From assembly GCA_027451525.1 (NCBI GenBank), contig DAIDJF010000037.1, positions 1 through 55,482 on the forward strand: DNA of 55,482 bases. The letters are read 5' to 3'. The notes under the pieces were generated by a model that saw only the letters and a program-made list of their open reading frames with translations, was not told the DNA's origin and searched no databases. This stretch comes from Ktedonobacterales bacterium. Lineage in GTDB: Bacteria > Chloroflexota > Ktedonobacteria > Ktedonobacterales > Ktedonobacteraceae. A program made the position numbers and the translations under genes. Below are positions 28,200 through 37,946 of this stretch, piece by piece (positions within the stretch are counted from its first letter, which is position 1; every line of letters begins with the position of its first letter).

Positions 28200-28769
28200 A
28201 TGCAGAATAATAAGCAGTGGAATGTTCGTCTTGTACTGGCCTTGCTTACGGTTGCTGCTGCAAGTATGGTAGTGTGGGCAATAATGACGCCGTTGCAGGT
28301 GCGGCATGTATCTGCTACATCGGCTAAAAAAGCGGCAGTAGGTCTTCAGGTAGGAGAGAAAGCCCCTAACTTTGCTCTTGTAGCTTCAAACGGGAGTCAG
28401 CTTCACTTGAGTGATTTTCTCGGCCAACCTGTGGTTATTTTATTTTCTGCGACTGGATGCTCCAGTTGTGAGACACAAGTTTCCGATGCCCAACTCGTGT
28501 ATGCCGCACAGTCCCGCGCGCATCATACCTTTACGTTGCTTGGTATCGACTTGAGCGATACATCGGCTAATATCATGCATTATAATACACAAATTCAGAG
28601 TGCCTATCCCGTTTCACTCTCGCAACCGACGCATATCGGGACGCTCTATCAAATTACCGGTATCCCGACATCTGTATTCATTGACCGCACAGGCGTGATT
28701 CGCGCAGTTGTAGAAGGCGAGATGGGACAGACACTCCTCCAGCACTACGTGCAACAGGTTAGCGCGTGA
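28200..28769 (+). CDS. TlpA/ResA-like membrane-anchored thiol-disulfide protein
   Basis: The 189-residue protein has an N-terminal membrane anchor (about residues 9-30) and an external AhpC/TSA-TlpA type domain beginning VGEKAPNFALVASNGSQLHLSDFLGQPVV, in which the active site is CSSC (ATGCSSCETQ). A cis-proline loop GIPTSVFIDRTG follows. Such proteins reduce disulfides or supply electrons to cytochrome-c or thioether maturation on the outer face of the membrane. I took the ATG at 28200 because GAGG lies eight bases upstream; a GTG at 28191 is also in frame. Confidence 0.87.
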   Translation: MQNNKQWNVRLVLALLTVAAASMVVWAIMTPLQVRHVSATSAKKAAVGLQVGEKAPNFALVASNGSQLHLSDFLGQPVVILFSATGCSSCETQVSDAQLVYAAQSRAHHTFTLLGIDLSDTSANIMHYNTQIQSAYPVSLSQPTHIGTLYQITGIPTSVFIDRTGVIRAVVEGEMGQTLLQHYVQQVSA

Positions 28770-28784
28770 TCTCTTACGATGGGG

Positions 28785-30017
28785 CTACTGGCGCAACGTA
28801 TGACGGTCTAAACGAAATGGTAGAAGCTCTGCTGCTCTCTGTCCGCTGGTAAGAGTAGTGGCGAGTAATTGACCAAACCAGAGGCCAAAGGGCATGCCGT
28901 GACCGCAAAAACCGCCAACAGCCCATATTGCTGGTGCTTCTGGCACATGATCGACAATAGGTAGGTAATCCGCCGTGAAGCCCATCAGACCAGCCCAGCG
29001 TTGCGTGACATGCAGGCCCTCTAACGCGGGAAAGAGGCGCGGAAAAATCTGCTCCAGAGCGTGTTGCACCTCTGGCGTTGGCACACTTTGATCAATGTTC
29101 GTGTCCTGGTCTGCTGCAATAGCACGGCATCCACCAAGTACGATGCTGCCATCTGATGTTTGCTGCCAGTATTCTCCGGTTTCTGTTGCATTCGCACCTA
29201 TTCCAGCGTGGAATACGGGTTGTAACGGCGCATAGGCAAGAACCTGCCCCCGTACAGGTGTGATATAAGGAGCAAAGGTTGGCAAGAGTGTTCCGTTCCA
29301 CGCATTGAGCGCGACAAGTACCGTGCGAGCCGCTATGACTCCCCGGTATGTATGAACCTGCACCGTGTGTTGTCCTGCGATAATCCGCTGTACCTGCGCT
29401 TGATAACACATAGCCCCATAACGCTGTGCGCAACGCGCTAATTCCTGCACGAGACGCGCCGAGTGAACCAGTCCCAATGCTGGTAGATAGGTTCCCCCCA
29501 CAATATCGCTACTTAATGGCGTCTCAATATATGCCTGCACCTGTTGCCTGTCGAGTAAGTACGCGGGACACCCATCAGCGGATAGTGCCATAACACTCGC
29601 GTTTTGCTCTGCCAACTGTTCGTCACTCAAGGCAAGGTTGAGGATGCCACTTTCGCGATAGCCGCAGTCCAGGCTTTCCTCCTCGATGATCTGGCGTAGC
29701 AGGCGTAGATTTTCTTGCGTTCCACGCAAAATGGCGTGTGCAGTTGTATGTCCCAGCCGTTTGATTGCTTGATGGTAGGCTTCTGCGGGACCGATAGAGA
29801 CAAAACCACCGTTGCGTCCCGTCGCGCCATAGGAGGGGAAGTTTTGTTCTAACAATGTGACGTTTGCCCCCATGCGCGCTAGCCAGTAACATGTCGCTGT
29901 GCCCAATAAACCGCCACCAATCACAAGCATGTCGGCGGTGGCGGGCAGGTCGCTAGAAAAGAGCATAGGTGTTGTTGTGGAGTGCCAGTAAGAGCGTGCA
30001 TCTGCTGCTGTGTGCAT
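28785..30017 (-). CDS. FAD-dependent oxidoreductase, DAO/glycine-oxidase family
   Basis: The protein of about 410 residues has an N-terminal FAD-binding motif MLVIGGGLLGTATCYWLARM with following acidic LLEQN, the FMGGR-like NGGFVSIGPAE segment, and a C-terminal WAVGGFCGHGMPFG motif. These are typical of D-amino-acid or amine oxidases of the DAO family. The substrate is not clear. A TTG directly before the ATG at 30017 extends the open frame by one codon. It is convergent with the TlpA-like gene (15 bp apart). Confidence 0.87.
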   Translation of the reverse strand: MHTAADARSYWHSTTTPMLFSSDLPATADMLVIGGGLLGTATCYWLARMGANVTLLEQNFPSYGATGRNGGFVSIGPAEAYHQAIKRLGHTTAHAILRGTQENLRLLRQIIEEESLDCGYRESGILNLALSDEQLAEQNASVMALSADGCPAYLLDRQQVQAYIETPLSSDIVGGTYLPALGLVHSARLVQELARCAQRYGAMCYQAQVQRIIAGQHTVQVHTYRGVIAARTVLVALNAWNGTLLPTFAPYITPVRGQVLAYAPLQPVFHAGIGANATETGEYWQQTSDGSIVLGGCRAIAADQDTNIDQSVPTPEVQHALEQIFPRLFPALEGLHVTQRWAGLMGFTADYLPIVDHVPEAPAIWAVGGFCGHGMPFGLWFGQLLATTLTSGQRAAELLPFRLDRHTLRQ

Positions 30018-30161
30018 CAATAGCTATCTTTCTGATCGATGGCTGTTGGCTGGTTGTGCTACACAGAATAGCATATCTGACCTTCCACTTGCCAATGCTC
30101 TGCTAACATATGAAGACGTGCGTGCTCTAATAAAACAGAGCACCCACTTCTTTTTTGATTC

Positions 30162-31358
30162 TCACACAAGACCTTGTGGCACGATGAACCAGTAGGCGCG
30201 GTTGAAAAGTTGTTTCTCCATATGATAGTAGAGACTGGGATGTGGCGGGCGCGGCGGATGCTCATAGTTGAACACCAGTTGTGTCGCCTTATTATAACCT
30301 GTCTCTAAGAAACACATCACCTCACCGTCATACTCAGCATGACCATTTTGCGGCTCCTCGTCGTGAATGGCTGCCACGAGACGCTCTGCCAGCACTTTTG
30401 CCTCAAAGTGTGCGGCCGAACCGCTCTTGGATACAGGCAGATCGGTTGCGTCACCTAACGCGAACACGTTTTTATGGCCTTTGACCTCTAAGGTATGGCG
30501 GTCGGTTGGCAACCAGCCTTGCTCATCGCCCATGCCAGAAAGCTCGATGACTTTAGAACCGCGATGGGGAGGAATCAATACGAGTAGGTCATAGGGGATA
30601 TCCTCGCCCTCTTCGGAGGAGACGACCTTCTTCTCGCCATCGATGCCTGAGACGTTGAAGAACGTGCTGTACTGGATATGTCGCTCTTCTAGCATGGGCG
30701 TGACTGCCTCTGCTACGCTCTCTATCGTAAAAACACGTGAGAGCGGGAAGAGATACTGAATTTCTGTACGGTCACGTAGTCCGCGTTTGGTGAGCCATTC
30801 TTCGACCAGGAAGGTAAACTCTAACGGGGCTGGTGGGCAGCGATACGGGATGCCACCGACCGCGATAACCAGCCGACCACCGTTGAATTGCTCCAACGCG
30901 GAACGTAGGGCCAGTGCCCCCTCGGCACTATAGAAATGATGCCACTTATCCATATTTTCGCTGAGCCCTGGCAGGTCTGATGCGACAATGCGCGCGCCAG
31001 TCGCAATCACGAGATAGTCATAGGTGTGAACAATCTCGTTTGTTTCGCCTCTGTTATCGGGAGCGGGACTGCCATGCCGTACGGTCAGTTCCTGGTTTTT
31101 CGTATCAATATGTAGCACATCACCGTGTACCAGGTGAACATGTTTATTCAACAATTCACTTTCGTCACGTGCGATTAGATCGCTATCTAATGCGACATGA
31201 TTGAAGGGCATATAGAGCCAGTTCGGCATGTAGGCATGTTTGCCCGTCTTGTCGATAAGTGTGATGTCAACCTCGTTGTGGTGGAGGCGGCGCGCAAGGA
31301 TGTTGGCGACAATTGTGCCGCCAACGCCTCCGCCGATAATAAGTACTTGTTTCGTCAT
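30162..31358 (-). CDS. Sulfide:quinone-reductase-like FAD/NAD(P) oxidoreductase
   Basis: The 398-residue protein has the SQR/NDH-2 fold. The FAD motif VLIIGGGVGGTIVANILARR opens it, and a second dinucleotide motif follows. A Cys lies in PYRCPPAPLEF at the place of the SQR redox Cys, and a second in the C-terminal MCFLETGYN; FALGDATDL contacts FAD. The family oxidises sulfide to polysulfide with quinone as acceptor. It is the last gene of the operon osmC-like, dsrE-like, tusA-like, this gene; partner enzymes support persulfide handling. GAGAGG precedes the ATG. Confidence 0.85.
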   Translation of the reverse strand: MTKQVLIIGGGVGGTIVANILARRLHHNEVDITLIDKTGKHAYMPNWLYMPFNHVALDSDLIARDESELLNKHVHLVHGDVLHIDTKNQELTVRHGSPAPDNRGETNEIVHTYDYLVIATGARIVASDLPGLSENMDKWHHFYSAEGALALRSALEQFNGGRLVIAVGGIPYRCPPAPLEFTFLVEEWLTKRGLRDRTEIQYLFPLSRVFTIESVAEAVTPMLEERHIQYSTFFNVSGIDGEKKVVSSEEGEDIPYDLLVLIPPHRGSKVIELSGMGDEQGWLPTDRHTLEVKGHKNVFALGDATDLPVSKSGSAAHFEAKVLAERLVAAIHDEEPQNGHAEYDGEVMCFLETGYNKATQLVFNYEHPPRPPHPSLYYHMEKQLFNRAYWFIVPQGLV

Positions 31359-31368
31359 GGCGAACCTC

Positions 31369-31623
31369 TCAATGCGCTTTACGAATCACGAAACGGGTAT
31401 ATCCCTGCCCTGGGAAGGCCCCAATGAACTCGTGACGTGCTTTGGCAACCCATGCTGGAATGTCCTTGATTGAGCCAGGGTCGCTGGACATAACCGCGAG
31501 TGTGCCACCAACGGGTAAGGCTTTGACGCCGCGAATAAGTTCCATTAACGGGCCGGGGCAGAAGCTGCCGCGCGCGTCGATCTCTTTATCTACAACCATA
31601 GATGCTGCATTCTCTTCTATCAT
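31369..31623 (-). CDS. TusA-family sulfur carrier protein
   Basis: The 84-residue protein carries the TusA signature DARGSFCPGPLMEL, whose Cys22 takes up a persulfide, followed by GGTLAVMSSDPGSIKDIPAW. TusA-like proteins shuttle sulfane sulfur between enzymes. I chose the ATG at 31623 because AAAGGA lies about eight bases upstream; ATGs at 31641 and further back are in frame. It lies 10 bp before the SQR-like gene and 75 bp after the DsrE-like gene. Its operon partners suggest it accepts sulfur from sulfide or thiosulfate oxidation. Confidence 0.9.
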   Translation of the reverse strand: MIEENAASMVVDKEIDARGSFCPGPLMELIRGVKALPVGGTLAVMSSDPGSIKDIPAWVAKARHEFIGAFPGQGYTRFVIRKAH

Positions 31624-31698
31624 GATGACAAATCCTTTCATTGTATTGCTTATCATGTGGGATAGAAAACCACGTTTCTATCTCACATGGAGCAAAGA

Positions 31699-32115
31699 TC
31701 AGATAAAGAGTGTAACCTGACCCTCTTTGGCACGTTCAACGAAGGTGGCAACGCCTGTCACATCGTCCACAATTGGTTCTAGATCGTCCAATTTCATGTC
31801 AAAGAGTTCCATCGTCATGCTACACGCGAAGACATGGACATCGCCAATCTCTTTCGCGCCCATAAAGTTTTCCATCCACGAAGGAACCTTTTTCGCTGCC
31901 ATCTGCTGCATCATCACGGGGCCATATTCCTCGTATTCCTTGCTCACTTTGGCGTTAATTTTGTAGTTGCCCTTGCGGAATGCTTCAAGTCCCCATGTGG
32001 TGAGGAACACTTCGACATCCATACCCATTGCCGCTGCCCCTGTTGCGAGAATAGAGGCTGCCATCAACTTATCGACCGTTCCTGAGAAGACGATCAAAGA
32101 CATGCGTTCTTGCAT
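31699..32115 (-). CDS. DsrE/DsrF-like (peroxiredoxin-type) sulfur protein
   Basis: The 138-residue protein belongs to the DsrE/DsrF/DrsH-like superfamily: SLIVFSGTVDKLMAASILATGAAAMGMDVEVFLTTWG at the N-terminus (two motifs), then HVFACSMTMELFDM with the conserved Cys and a C-terminal VDDVTGVATFVERA. DsrE-like proteins transfer sulfane sulfur to TusA. AGGAGG lies before the ATG. It sits between the OsmC-like and TusA-like genes. Confidence 0.88.
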   Translation of the reverse strand: MQERMSLIVFSGTVDKLMAASILATGAAAMGMDVEVFLTTWGLEAFRKGNYKINAKVSKEYEEYGPVMMQQMAAKKVPSWMENFMGAKEIGDVHVFACSMTMELFDMKLDDLEPIVDDVTGVATFVERAKEGQVTLFI

Positions 32116-32169
32116 GATAATAACCTCCCTGTTGAAAGGCCTGAATTGCTCAGGTCTTGCTTGTGTATG

Positions 32170-32628
32170 CTAGGCGCCAACTTTTGCTGTTGGTGTATCT
32201 GCTGCTTCAATAATGCGATAGGTGTGCGTCAGGTGTGCTGTTTTGCCGAGCATTGCACCTGCACCGCAGTAGCGTGTTTCTGATAGCTCAATTGCGCGTG
32301 CGACTGCTTCTGCCTGGATATGATGTCCGGTGACGACGTGTTCTACAGTAATCACCTCGAAGACCATTGGATTGGTTTCGGCTCGTGTGCCCAAGACGCG
32401 GACCGCGTAGCCTGTCACGTCCTGGCGTTTCTTGCGCAGGATCGAAATGACATCCATTCCAGTACAGCCTGCCAAGCCGACGAGTAACATTTCCATTGGG
32501 CGAAATCCAGCGTCCTCACCGCCAGCGTGTTCCGCAGCATCCAGTATAACCTGATGCCCAGAACCAGCCTCGGCCTGAAAGCGCATTCCAGCTTCTAATG
32601 TTGCCTGAGCTGTCATCTGTTCTGCCAT
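32170..32628 (-). CDS. OsmC/Ohr-family peroxidase
   Basis: The 152-residue protein has the two conserved OsmC cysteines: VGLAGCTGMDVISIL and SETRYCGAGAMLGK. OsmC proteins reduce organic peroxides, and some also handle hydrogen persulfides. It is the first gene of the leftward sulfur operon (OsmC, DsrE, TusA, SQR-like). The ATG has GGAGAAGG upstream and lies about 61 bp downstream of the tandem-box promoter at 32696-32760. Confidence 0.9.
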   Translation of the reverse strand: MAEQMTAQATLEAGMRFQAEAGSGHQVILDAAEHAGGEDAGFRPMEMLLVGLAGCTGMDVISILRKKRQDVTGYAVRVLGTRAETNPMVFEVITVEHVVTGHHIQAEAVARAIELSETRYCGAGAMLGKTAHLTHTYRIIEAADTPTAKVGA

Positions 32629-32695
32629 TGCCTTCTCCTTAATATGTGTGCTCTCTATGTGTATGTATTAAAACTTTTTCTTTCTCTTGGTGTTT

Positions 32696-32760
32696 AGCTT
32701 ACAAGCCTGGCATCACAGTATTATCACCGTTGGTAAAAAGAAAATCACAGGGCAGTCCCA
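32696..32760 (-). promoter_or_regulatory. Tandem GTGA-box promoter P2 (osmC-dsrE-tusA-sqr operon)
   Basis: Read on the minus strand: TGGGA (32760-32756), TGTGA (32749-32745), GGTGA (32728-32724), TGTGA (32717-32713), then 11 nt and TAAGCT (32701-32696). Spacings are 6, 16, 6 and 11 nt. The proximal pair replaces the -35. It lies about 61 bp before the osmC start. Confidence 0.75.
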
Positions 32761-32821
32761 ATCATTATGTCGTCATACTCATCTGTAAAAAGCTCTCATC
32801 CTTTTGTGCTCGATACGCAAT

Positions 32822-32886
32822 TGTGATACGTCCGTGACACTAGGTGAGAAGGGTGAGAGAGGCTCGTGATATCGCAAGACTATGCT
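32822..32886 (+). promoter_or_regulatory. Tandem GTGA-box promoter P1 (nifJ)
   Basis: TGTGA (32822-32826), CGTGA (32833-32837), TGAGA (32854-32858), CGTGA (32865-32869), 11 nt, TATGCT (32881-32886). The spacings match the other promoters exactly. The predicted transcription start is near 32893, leaving a leader of about 230 nt before nifJ. It forms a mirrored divergent pair with P2. Confidence 0.75.
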
Positions 32887-32892
32887 TGTACA

Positions 32893-33125
32893 TGTCAGAC
32901 AGAACAGGAAACTGCATATAAGGTGTTTGCAAACCTCCTGGACCTGTTTTTGTAACTGACAGCAGAGTGCGCCACTAACTGCGCGGAGTAGTTTCTGGCG
33001 TCCGATACAAATGGAGTTTCTTTGGATGGGATGGCGGGGTGGGTGTATTGTGGGTGTGAGAGGCTGAATGCCCGGTGGGTGTTCAGCCTTTTCTTCATAC
33101 GGTTTGGAAATTTGGAGGTAGCGTT
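32893..33125 (+). ncRNA. Structured 5' leader of nifJ
   Basis: This roughly 230-nt leader has nested pairings (TTGTA/TACAA at 32950-32954 and 33006-33010, CGCCA/TGGCG at 32970-32974 and 32996-33000) and a terminator-like hairpin at 33061-33089. It contains no gene that I recognise, and it is unusually long compared with the other promoters' leaders (33-95 nt). It could be an attenuator or riboswitch-type leader; no known riboswitch class is evident. Confidence 0.35.
33061..33097 (+). terminator. Terminator-like hairpin in the nifJ leader
   Basis: AGGCTGAA (33061-33068) and TTCAGCCT (33082-33089) form an 8-bp stem with a 13-nt GC-rich loop, followed by TTTTCTTC. It sits 37 bp before the nifJ start codon, so it could stop transcription before the gene. 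Confidence 0.5.
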
Positions 33126-36100
33126 ATGGAACGCCCCTGGGCAACATTGGAGGGCAATGAAGCTGTCGCCGCCATTGCCCACGCTTTAAGTGAAGTAATC
33201 GCGATATATCCCATTACGCCCTCGACGCCAATGGGTGAGCTAGCCGATAGTTGGTCTGCTCTCGGTCAGGGTAACCTGTGGGGAACAGTGCCACAGGTCG
33301 TAGAAATGCAGTCTGAGGGGGGGGCAGCCGGAGCTATTCACGGTGCGTTGCAAGCTGGTGTGCTTGCCACAACCTTTACAGCGTCACAAGGTCTCTTATT
33401 GATGATCCCCAATATGTATAAGATCGCAGGCGAACTCACGCCTGTTGTGTTTCATGTCGCCGCTCGTTCCCTGGCAACACAAGCTTTGTCTATCTTTGGC
33501 GATCATTCTGATGTCATGGCAACGCGCGCAACTGGTTTTGCACTATTGGCCTCGTCTTCCGTACAGGAAGCGCAGGATATGGCTCTGATTGCACATGCAG
33601 CAACGCTTAAAGCGCGCATTCCATTCCTGCATTTTTTTGACGGTTTTCGCACATCGCATGAAATTGATAAGATTGAGCGTTTGACGCACGATGATATCCG
33701 CGCAATGATTGATGATAGATTAGTCGCTGCCCATCGACAACGCGGTCTTTCGCCCGATCATCCTTTTATTCGTGGTACGGCCCATAACCCAGATGTTTAC
33801 TTTCAAGCTCGTGAGAGTGTGAATAGCTTCTACCTGTCCTGTCCCGCGCTTGTGCAGGAGACGATGGACCAGTTTGCGCAAATCGTCGGTCGCCAATACC
33901 ATCTTTTTGAGTATGTGGGCGCACCCGATGCTGAACGGGTGATTATCGTAATGGGGTCGGGGGCTGAAACGGCGGAGATGACGTCAAAATATCTCAATGC
34001 ACACGGCGAGAAGGTTGGCGTAATAAAAGTACATCTCTATCGCCCCTTCTCTGTGACGCATTTCTTACGCATGTTGCCGCCAACTGTGAAAACGCTTGCT
34101 GTGCTGGATCGTACCAAAGAGCCGGGAAGTATGGGTGAGCCACTCTATCTGGATGTCGTGGCCGCTATTAGCGAGGGGCAAGAGCGTACAGAACAGACTC
34201 CACGTATCATTGGCGGTCGCTATGGCCTCTCATCAAAAGAGTTTACGCCCGCGATGGTCAAGGCGGTTTTTGATGAGATGAATAGCGCGAACCCCAAAAA
34301 TCATTTCACCGTCGGCATTAACGACGATGTTACGTATACGAGTCTGGACTATGACCCCCTCTTCTCGATTGAAGAAAAGGGGATGGTGCAGTGTGTGTTC
34401 TGGGGTCTGGGTTCTGATGGTACGGTTGGTGCGAATAAAAACTCAATCAAGATTATTGGCGAGGAGACCGACAACTACGCGCAAGGCTACTTTGTCTACG
34501 ACTCCAAAAAATCTGGTTCTGTAACTATCTCACACCTGCGTTTTGGCCCGCATGAGATTCGCGCACCGTACTTGATTGGCACGGGGCAGGCGGATTTTGT
34601 TGCCTGCCACCAGTTCTCGTTTCTGGAACGCTTTGATATTCTCAAATATGCGCGCCAGGGTGGTATCTTCCTGCTCGATAGCCTCTATGGGCCAGAAGAG
34701 GTCTGGTCACACTTGCCTGTTGAGGTGCAGAAAGAAGTACGAGACAAGCAATTACAGTTCTATGTAATTGATGCTCACAAAGTTGCACGTGATACAGGTA
34801 TGGCTGGTCGGATCAATACCGTCATGCAGACCTGCTTCTTCGCCTTGAGCGGCGTGCTACCACGTGAGCAGGCGACCAGCAAAATCAAAGAATCGATCAA
34901 GAAGACCTATGGCAAGCGCGGCGATGTTGTCGTGCAGAAAAACTTCCAGGCGGTTGATGAGACGCTTGCGCACATGTATGCCGTTACTATTCCCGCAGAG
35001 GAGTATAACGAGACACTTGTGAGCGTAGGAGCCGTTGGTATGCAAGTCCGTTCGCCAATCGCTCTGCCTATGCTGACGCGCCGTCCGCCTGTGGCTGCAG
35101 AAGCTCCCGATTTTGTGCGCAATGTGCTCGCGCCAATGATGATTGGTGATGGTGATCTCTTACCCGTCAGTGCGCTACCTGACGATGGAACCTATCCATC
35201 TGGCACTGCGCAATGGGAGAAACGCAATATTGCTGAGCAGATTCCTGAATGGGACCCCAACATCTGTATTCAGTGTGGCAAATGCGTGATGGTCTGTCCA
35301 CACGCCGTCATTCGCATGAAGGTTTATAGCCCAGAGGATCTCGTAGGTGCGCCTGATACATTCCTGACGACAGATGCCCGTTTCAAAGAGTTTCCAGATA
35401 TGAAATACACGCTTCAGGTTGCGCCAGAGGATTGCACTGGTTGTACCTTGTGTGTCGAGGCTTGCCCAGTCAAGGATAAAAAACAGGTTGGGCGCAAAGC
35501 GATTAACATGGTTCCGCAGCCGTCTGTGCGTGAACGTGAGAAGAAAAACTGGGAGTTCTTCCTGACCTTGCCCGAAGTAGATCGCACAAAGGTCAATCTG
35601 GCGGCAATCAAGGATGCGCAGTTGACACAACCACTCTTTGAGTTTTCGGGAGCCTGCTCTGGTTGTGGCGAGACGCCCTACATTAAACTCGCAACACAGC
35701 TTTTTGGGGATCGCATGGTCGTAGCAAACGCGACGGGCTGCTCATCCATTTATGGCGGCAACCTGCCTACAACGCCCTGGACATTCAACGAAGATGGGCG
35801 CGGACCCGCGTGGTCCAATTCGCTGTTTGAAGATAATGCCGAATTTGGTTTGGGTATGCGTGTGGCCCTGGATAAACAACAAGAGTATGCTTGCGAGTTG
35901 CTAGCACATAGCCGCGCACTGGTAGGCGAGGAACTGGCGGATTCTATTCTCGATGCTGATCAGTCGAGTGAGTTAGGCATTATGGCGCAACGTGAGCGCG
36001 TGGCATTGCTGAAACAGCATATTCAGCAGGTGATAGTGGTGGCGAAAGATCAACATGACACGACAGCCGTTGCCCGTTTACAGAATCTGCTCGGTCTTGC

Positions 36101-36803
36101 AGACATGTTTGTGCAAAAGAGCGTCTGGATTATTGGCGGTGATGGCTGGGCCTATGACATCGGCTATGGTGGTCTGGATCATGTGCTAGCCTCTGGACGC
36201 AATGTCAACATACTTGTGCTGGATACTGAAGTCTACTCTAATACGGGTGGACAGGCATCGAAATCCACGCCACGCGCCGCCGTTGCCAAGTTTGCGGCAC
36301 GTGGTAAGGCTGCGCAGAAGAAAGACCTGGGTATGCTAGCGATGGCCTATGGCAATGTCTATGTAGCGCGTGTCGCGATGGGTGCCAACGATCAGCAGAC
36401 ACTACATGCATTCCTGGAAGCGGAAGCTTATGATGGGCCCTCGCTGATCATTGCTTATAGCCATTGTATCGCGCATGGCATTGATATGGCGAAAGGTCTC
36501 GATCAGCAGAAGCGTGCCGTGCAGTCGGGTCATTGGTTCCTCTATCGCTACAATCCTATGTTGACGAACGAGGGCAAGAATCCGCTTGTCATCGACTCGA
36601 AAGAGCCAACGCTCCCGCTTGAAGAGTATGCCTATAACGAAACGCGCTATCGAATGCTTGTGCGCAGCAACGAGGAGCGCGCGGAGACGTTGATGGAACT
36701 GGCGAAACAAGACGTACATAACCATTGGGTTTTGTATCAGCAGATGGTAGCAGCGCATCAGAGTAGTCAGAACGGTCATCAAGAGCATGGTGAGAAACAC
36801 TAG
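33126..36803 (+). CDS. nifJ: Pyruvate:ferredoxin (flavodoxin) oxidoreductase
   Basis: The 1225-residue protein is a single-chain PFOR, converting pyruvate and CoA to acetyl-CoA and CO2 with reduction of ferredoxin. Order: pyrimidine-binding domain ([34 protein letters not shown]), a CoA/transketolase-like middle, and a ferredoxin domain with two 4Fe-4S motifs, [16 protein letters not shown] and [15 protein letters not shown] (near 715 and 770). The TPP domain follows, with the cluster Cys in [15 protein letters not shown] and [15 protein letters not shown]...VYSNTGGQ. All key motifs are present. The ATG at 33126 has GGAGG before it; upstream in-frame codons lie in the leader hairpin. It is cotranscribed with the DHOD-like gene. 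Confidence 0.96.
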   Translation: MERPWATLEGNEAVAAIAHALSEVIAIYPITPSTPMGELADSWSALGQGNLWGTVPQVVEMQSEGGAAGAIHGALQAGVLATTFTASQGLLLMIPNMYKIAGELTPVVFHVAARSLATQALSIFGDHSDVMATRATGFALLASSSVQEAQDMALIAHAATLKARIPFLHFFDGFRTSHEIDKIERLTHDDIRAMIDDRLVAAHRQRGLSPDHPFIRGTAHNPDVYFQARESVNSFYLSCPALVQETMDQFAQIVGRQYHLFEYVGAPDAERVIIVMGSGAETAEMTSKYLNAHGEKVGVIKVHLYRPFSVTHFLRMLPPTVKTLAVLDRTKEPGSMGEPLYLDVVAAISEGQERTEQTPRIIGGRYGLSSKEFTPAMVKAVFDEMNSANPKNHFTVGINDDVTYTSLDYDPLFSIEEKGMVQCVFWGLGSDGTVGANKNSIKIIGEETDNYAQGYFVYDSKKSGSVTISHLRFGPHEIRAPYLIGTGQADFVACHQFSFLERFDILKYARQGGIFLLDSLYGPEEVWSHLPVEVQKEVRDKQLQFYVIDAHKVARDTGMAGRINTVMQTCFFALSGVLPREQATSKIKESIKKTYGKRGDVVVQKNFQAVDETLAHMYAVTIPAEEYNETLVSVGAVGMQVRSPIALPMLTRRPPVAAEAPDFVRNVLAPMMIGDGDLLPVSALPDDGTYPSGTAQWEKRNIAEQIPEWDPNICIQCGKCVMVCPHAVIRMKVYSPEDLVGAPDTFLTTDARFKEFPDMKYTLQVAPEDCTGCTLCVEACPVKDKKQVGRKAINMVPQPSVREREKKNWEFFLTLPEVDRTKVNLAAIKDAQLTQPLFEFSGACSGCGETPYIKLATQLFGDRMVVANATGCSSIYGGNLPTTPWTFNEDGRGPAWSNSLFEDNAEFGLGMRVALDKQQEYACELLAHSRALVGEELADSILDADQSSELGIMAQRERVALLKQHIQQVIVVAKDQHDTTAVARLQNLLGLADMFVQKSVWIIGGDGWAYDIGYGGLDHVLASGRNVNILVLDTEVYSNTGGQASKSTPRAAVAKFAARGKAAQKKDLGMLAMAYGNVYVARVAMGANDQQTLHAFLEAEAYDGPSLIIAYSHCIAHGIDMAKGLDQQKRAVQSGHWFLYRYNPMLTNEGKNPLVIDSKEPTLPLEEYAYNETRYRMLVRSNEERAETLMELAKQDVHNHWVLYQQMVAAHQSSQNGHQEHGEKH

Positions 36804-36814
36804 GAGGTCATCGT

Positions 36815-37825
36815 ATGGCAACACTTGATTTGACAACCAGCTATATGGGGTTGCAATTAAAGAACCCGCTCGTGGCCTCAGCCTCGCCACTCTCGAAGAA
36901 GCTGGATAATGTACGTCGTCTGGAGGATGCTGGGGCTGCGGCAATCGTGATGTATTCGCTGTTTGAGGAGCAGATTACGCACGAAAGCAACGAACTGGAT
37001 CATTACCTGGAACGTGGAGCACATAGCTACGCTGAAGCTCTGAGCTACTTCCCTAATCTCGATCAATATAATCTGGAGCCAGATATTTATCTGGAACACC
37101 TGCGCCGCGTCAAAAGCGCGGTGCAGATACCCGTGATTGGTAGTCTCAATGGTGTCTCGTCCGGTGGCTGGGTACAGTATGCGCGCAAGATGGAGCAGGC
37201 GGGGGCTGATGCCATTGAGCTGAATTGCTACTATCTGCCGACCGATATCGATTTGAGTAGCGCGGAACTAGAGGATGTCTATGTTAATCTAGTCAGGGAT
37301 GTGCGCGCGATGGTCAAGATACCGCTCGCGCTCAAATTGAGTCCGTTCTTTACCGCGTTGCCACATGCGGCACGCCGTTTTGTGGATGCAGGTGCGGATG
37401 CGCTGGTGCTGTTCAATCGCTTCTATCAGCCTGATCTCGACCTGGAAGCGTTAGAGGTTGTGCCAAACCTGGAACTTAGTACCTCGCGAGACCTGCGTCT
37501 GCCCATGCGCTGGATTGCTATTCTCTATGGGCGCGTCAAAGCAGACCTGGCTCTGACGAGTGGCGTCCATTCTGCGCGTGATGTGCTAAAAGCGATGATG
37601 GCAGGCGCGAACGTGGCGATGATGACCTCTGAGCTGCTAGCGCACGGTCTGGGCCGCTTTGGAACGATCCTTTCAGATATGCACATGTGGATGGAGGAGC
37701 ACGAATACGAGTCGATTGTCTCTATGCGTGGTAGCATGAGCCAGCAGTCAGTTGCGGAACCCGCAGCCTTCGAGCGTGCCAACTACATGCGTGCCCTGAA
37801 CTCGTTCGACAGATATCTGCCGTAA
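36815..37825 (+). CDS. Dihydroorotate-dehydrogenase-like flavoprotein
   Basis: The 336-residue TIM-barrel protein matches the dihydroorotate-dehydrogenase-like family ([72 protein letters not shown]). This FMN-binding subfamily is often found next to PFOR or related ferredoxin enzymes, and not with the pyrimidine operon, so true DHOD activity is uncertain. AGGAGGT overlaps the nifJ stop, so the two are translationally close. Confidence 0.9.
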   Translation: MATLDLTTSYMGLQLKNPLVASASPLSKKLDNVRRLEDAGAAAIVMYSLFEEQITHESNELDHYLERGAHSYAEALSYFPNLDQYNLEPDIYLEHLRRVKSAVQIPVIGSLNGVSSGGWVQYARKMEQAGADAIELNCYYLPTDIDLSSAELEDVYVNLVRDVRAMVKIPLALKLSPFFTALPHAARRFVDAGADALVLFNRFYQPDLDLEALEVVPNLELSTSRDLRLPMRWIAILYGRVKADLALTSGVHSARDVLKAMMAGANVAMMTSELLAHGLGRFGTILSDMHMWMEEHEYESIVSMRGSMSQQSVAEPAAFERANYMRALNSFDRYLP

Positions 37826-37840
37826 CGTGGGATTGATTTT

Positions 37841-37922
37841 AGAAATATTGTAGGAGTAAAGGAGAAGAGACCATCAATATCGATACTGATGGTCTCTTCT
37901 CCTTTACTCCTACAATATTTCT
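37841..37922. terminator. 82-bp near-perfect palindrome between convergent genes (bidirectional terminator candidate)
   Basis: Two 36-bp arms (37841-37876 and 37887-37922) are perfect inverted copies. The 10-nt centre holds the palindrome TATCGATA, so the whole element has one mismatched pair. It starts 16 bp after the DHOD-like stop and ends 25 bp before the stop of the convergent CoA-transferase. It most likely terminates both transcripts. No protein is encoded. Such a long perfect stem is unusual for a simple intrinsic terminator. Confidence 0.8.
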
Positions 37923-37946
37923 ATTATTCAGAATCATCCTCCCCCA

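Noticed and set aside
30130..30160. Hairpin GTGCTCT/AGAGCAC with a nearby T-run
   Set aside because: The T-run follows the stem only on the plus strand, where no gene ends. On the minus strand, where the SQR-like gene stops, there is no T-run.
33075..33125. Upstream extension of NifJ by 17 codons
   Set aside because: It would start inside the leader hairpin with no ribosome site; the ATG at 33126 has a well-placed GGAGG and begins with the family's [12 protein letters not shown] motif.
32629..33125. T-box, TPP or cobalamin riboswitch in the nifJ leader
   Set aside because: The family-specific conserved sequences were not found; only generic pairings are present.
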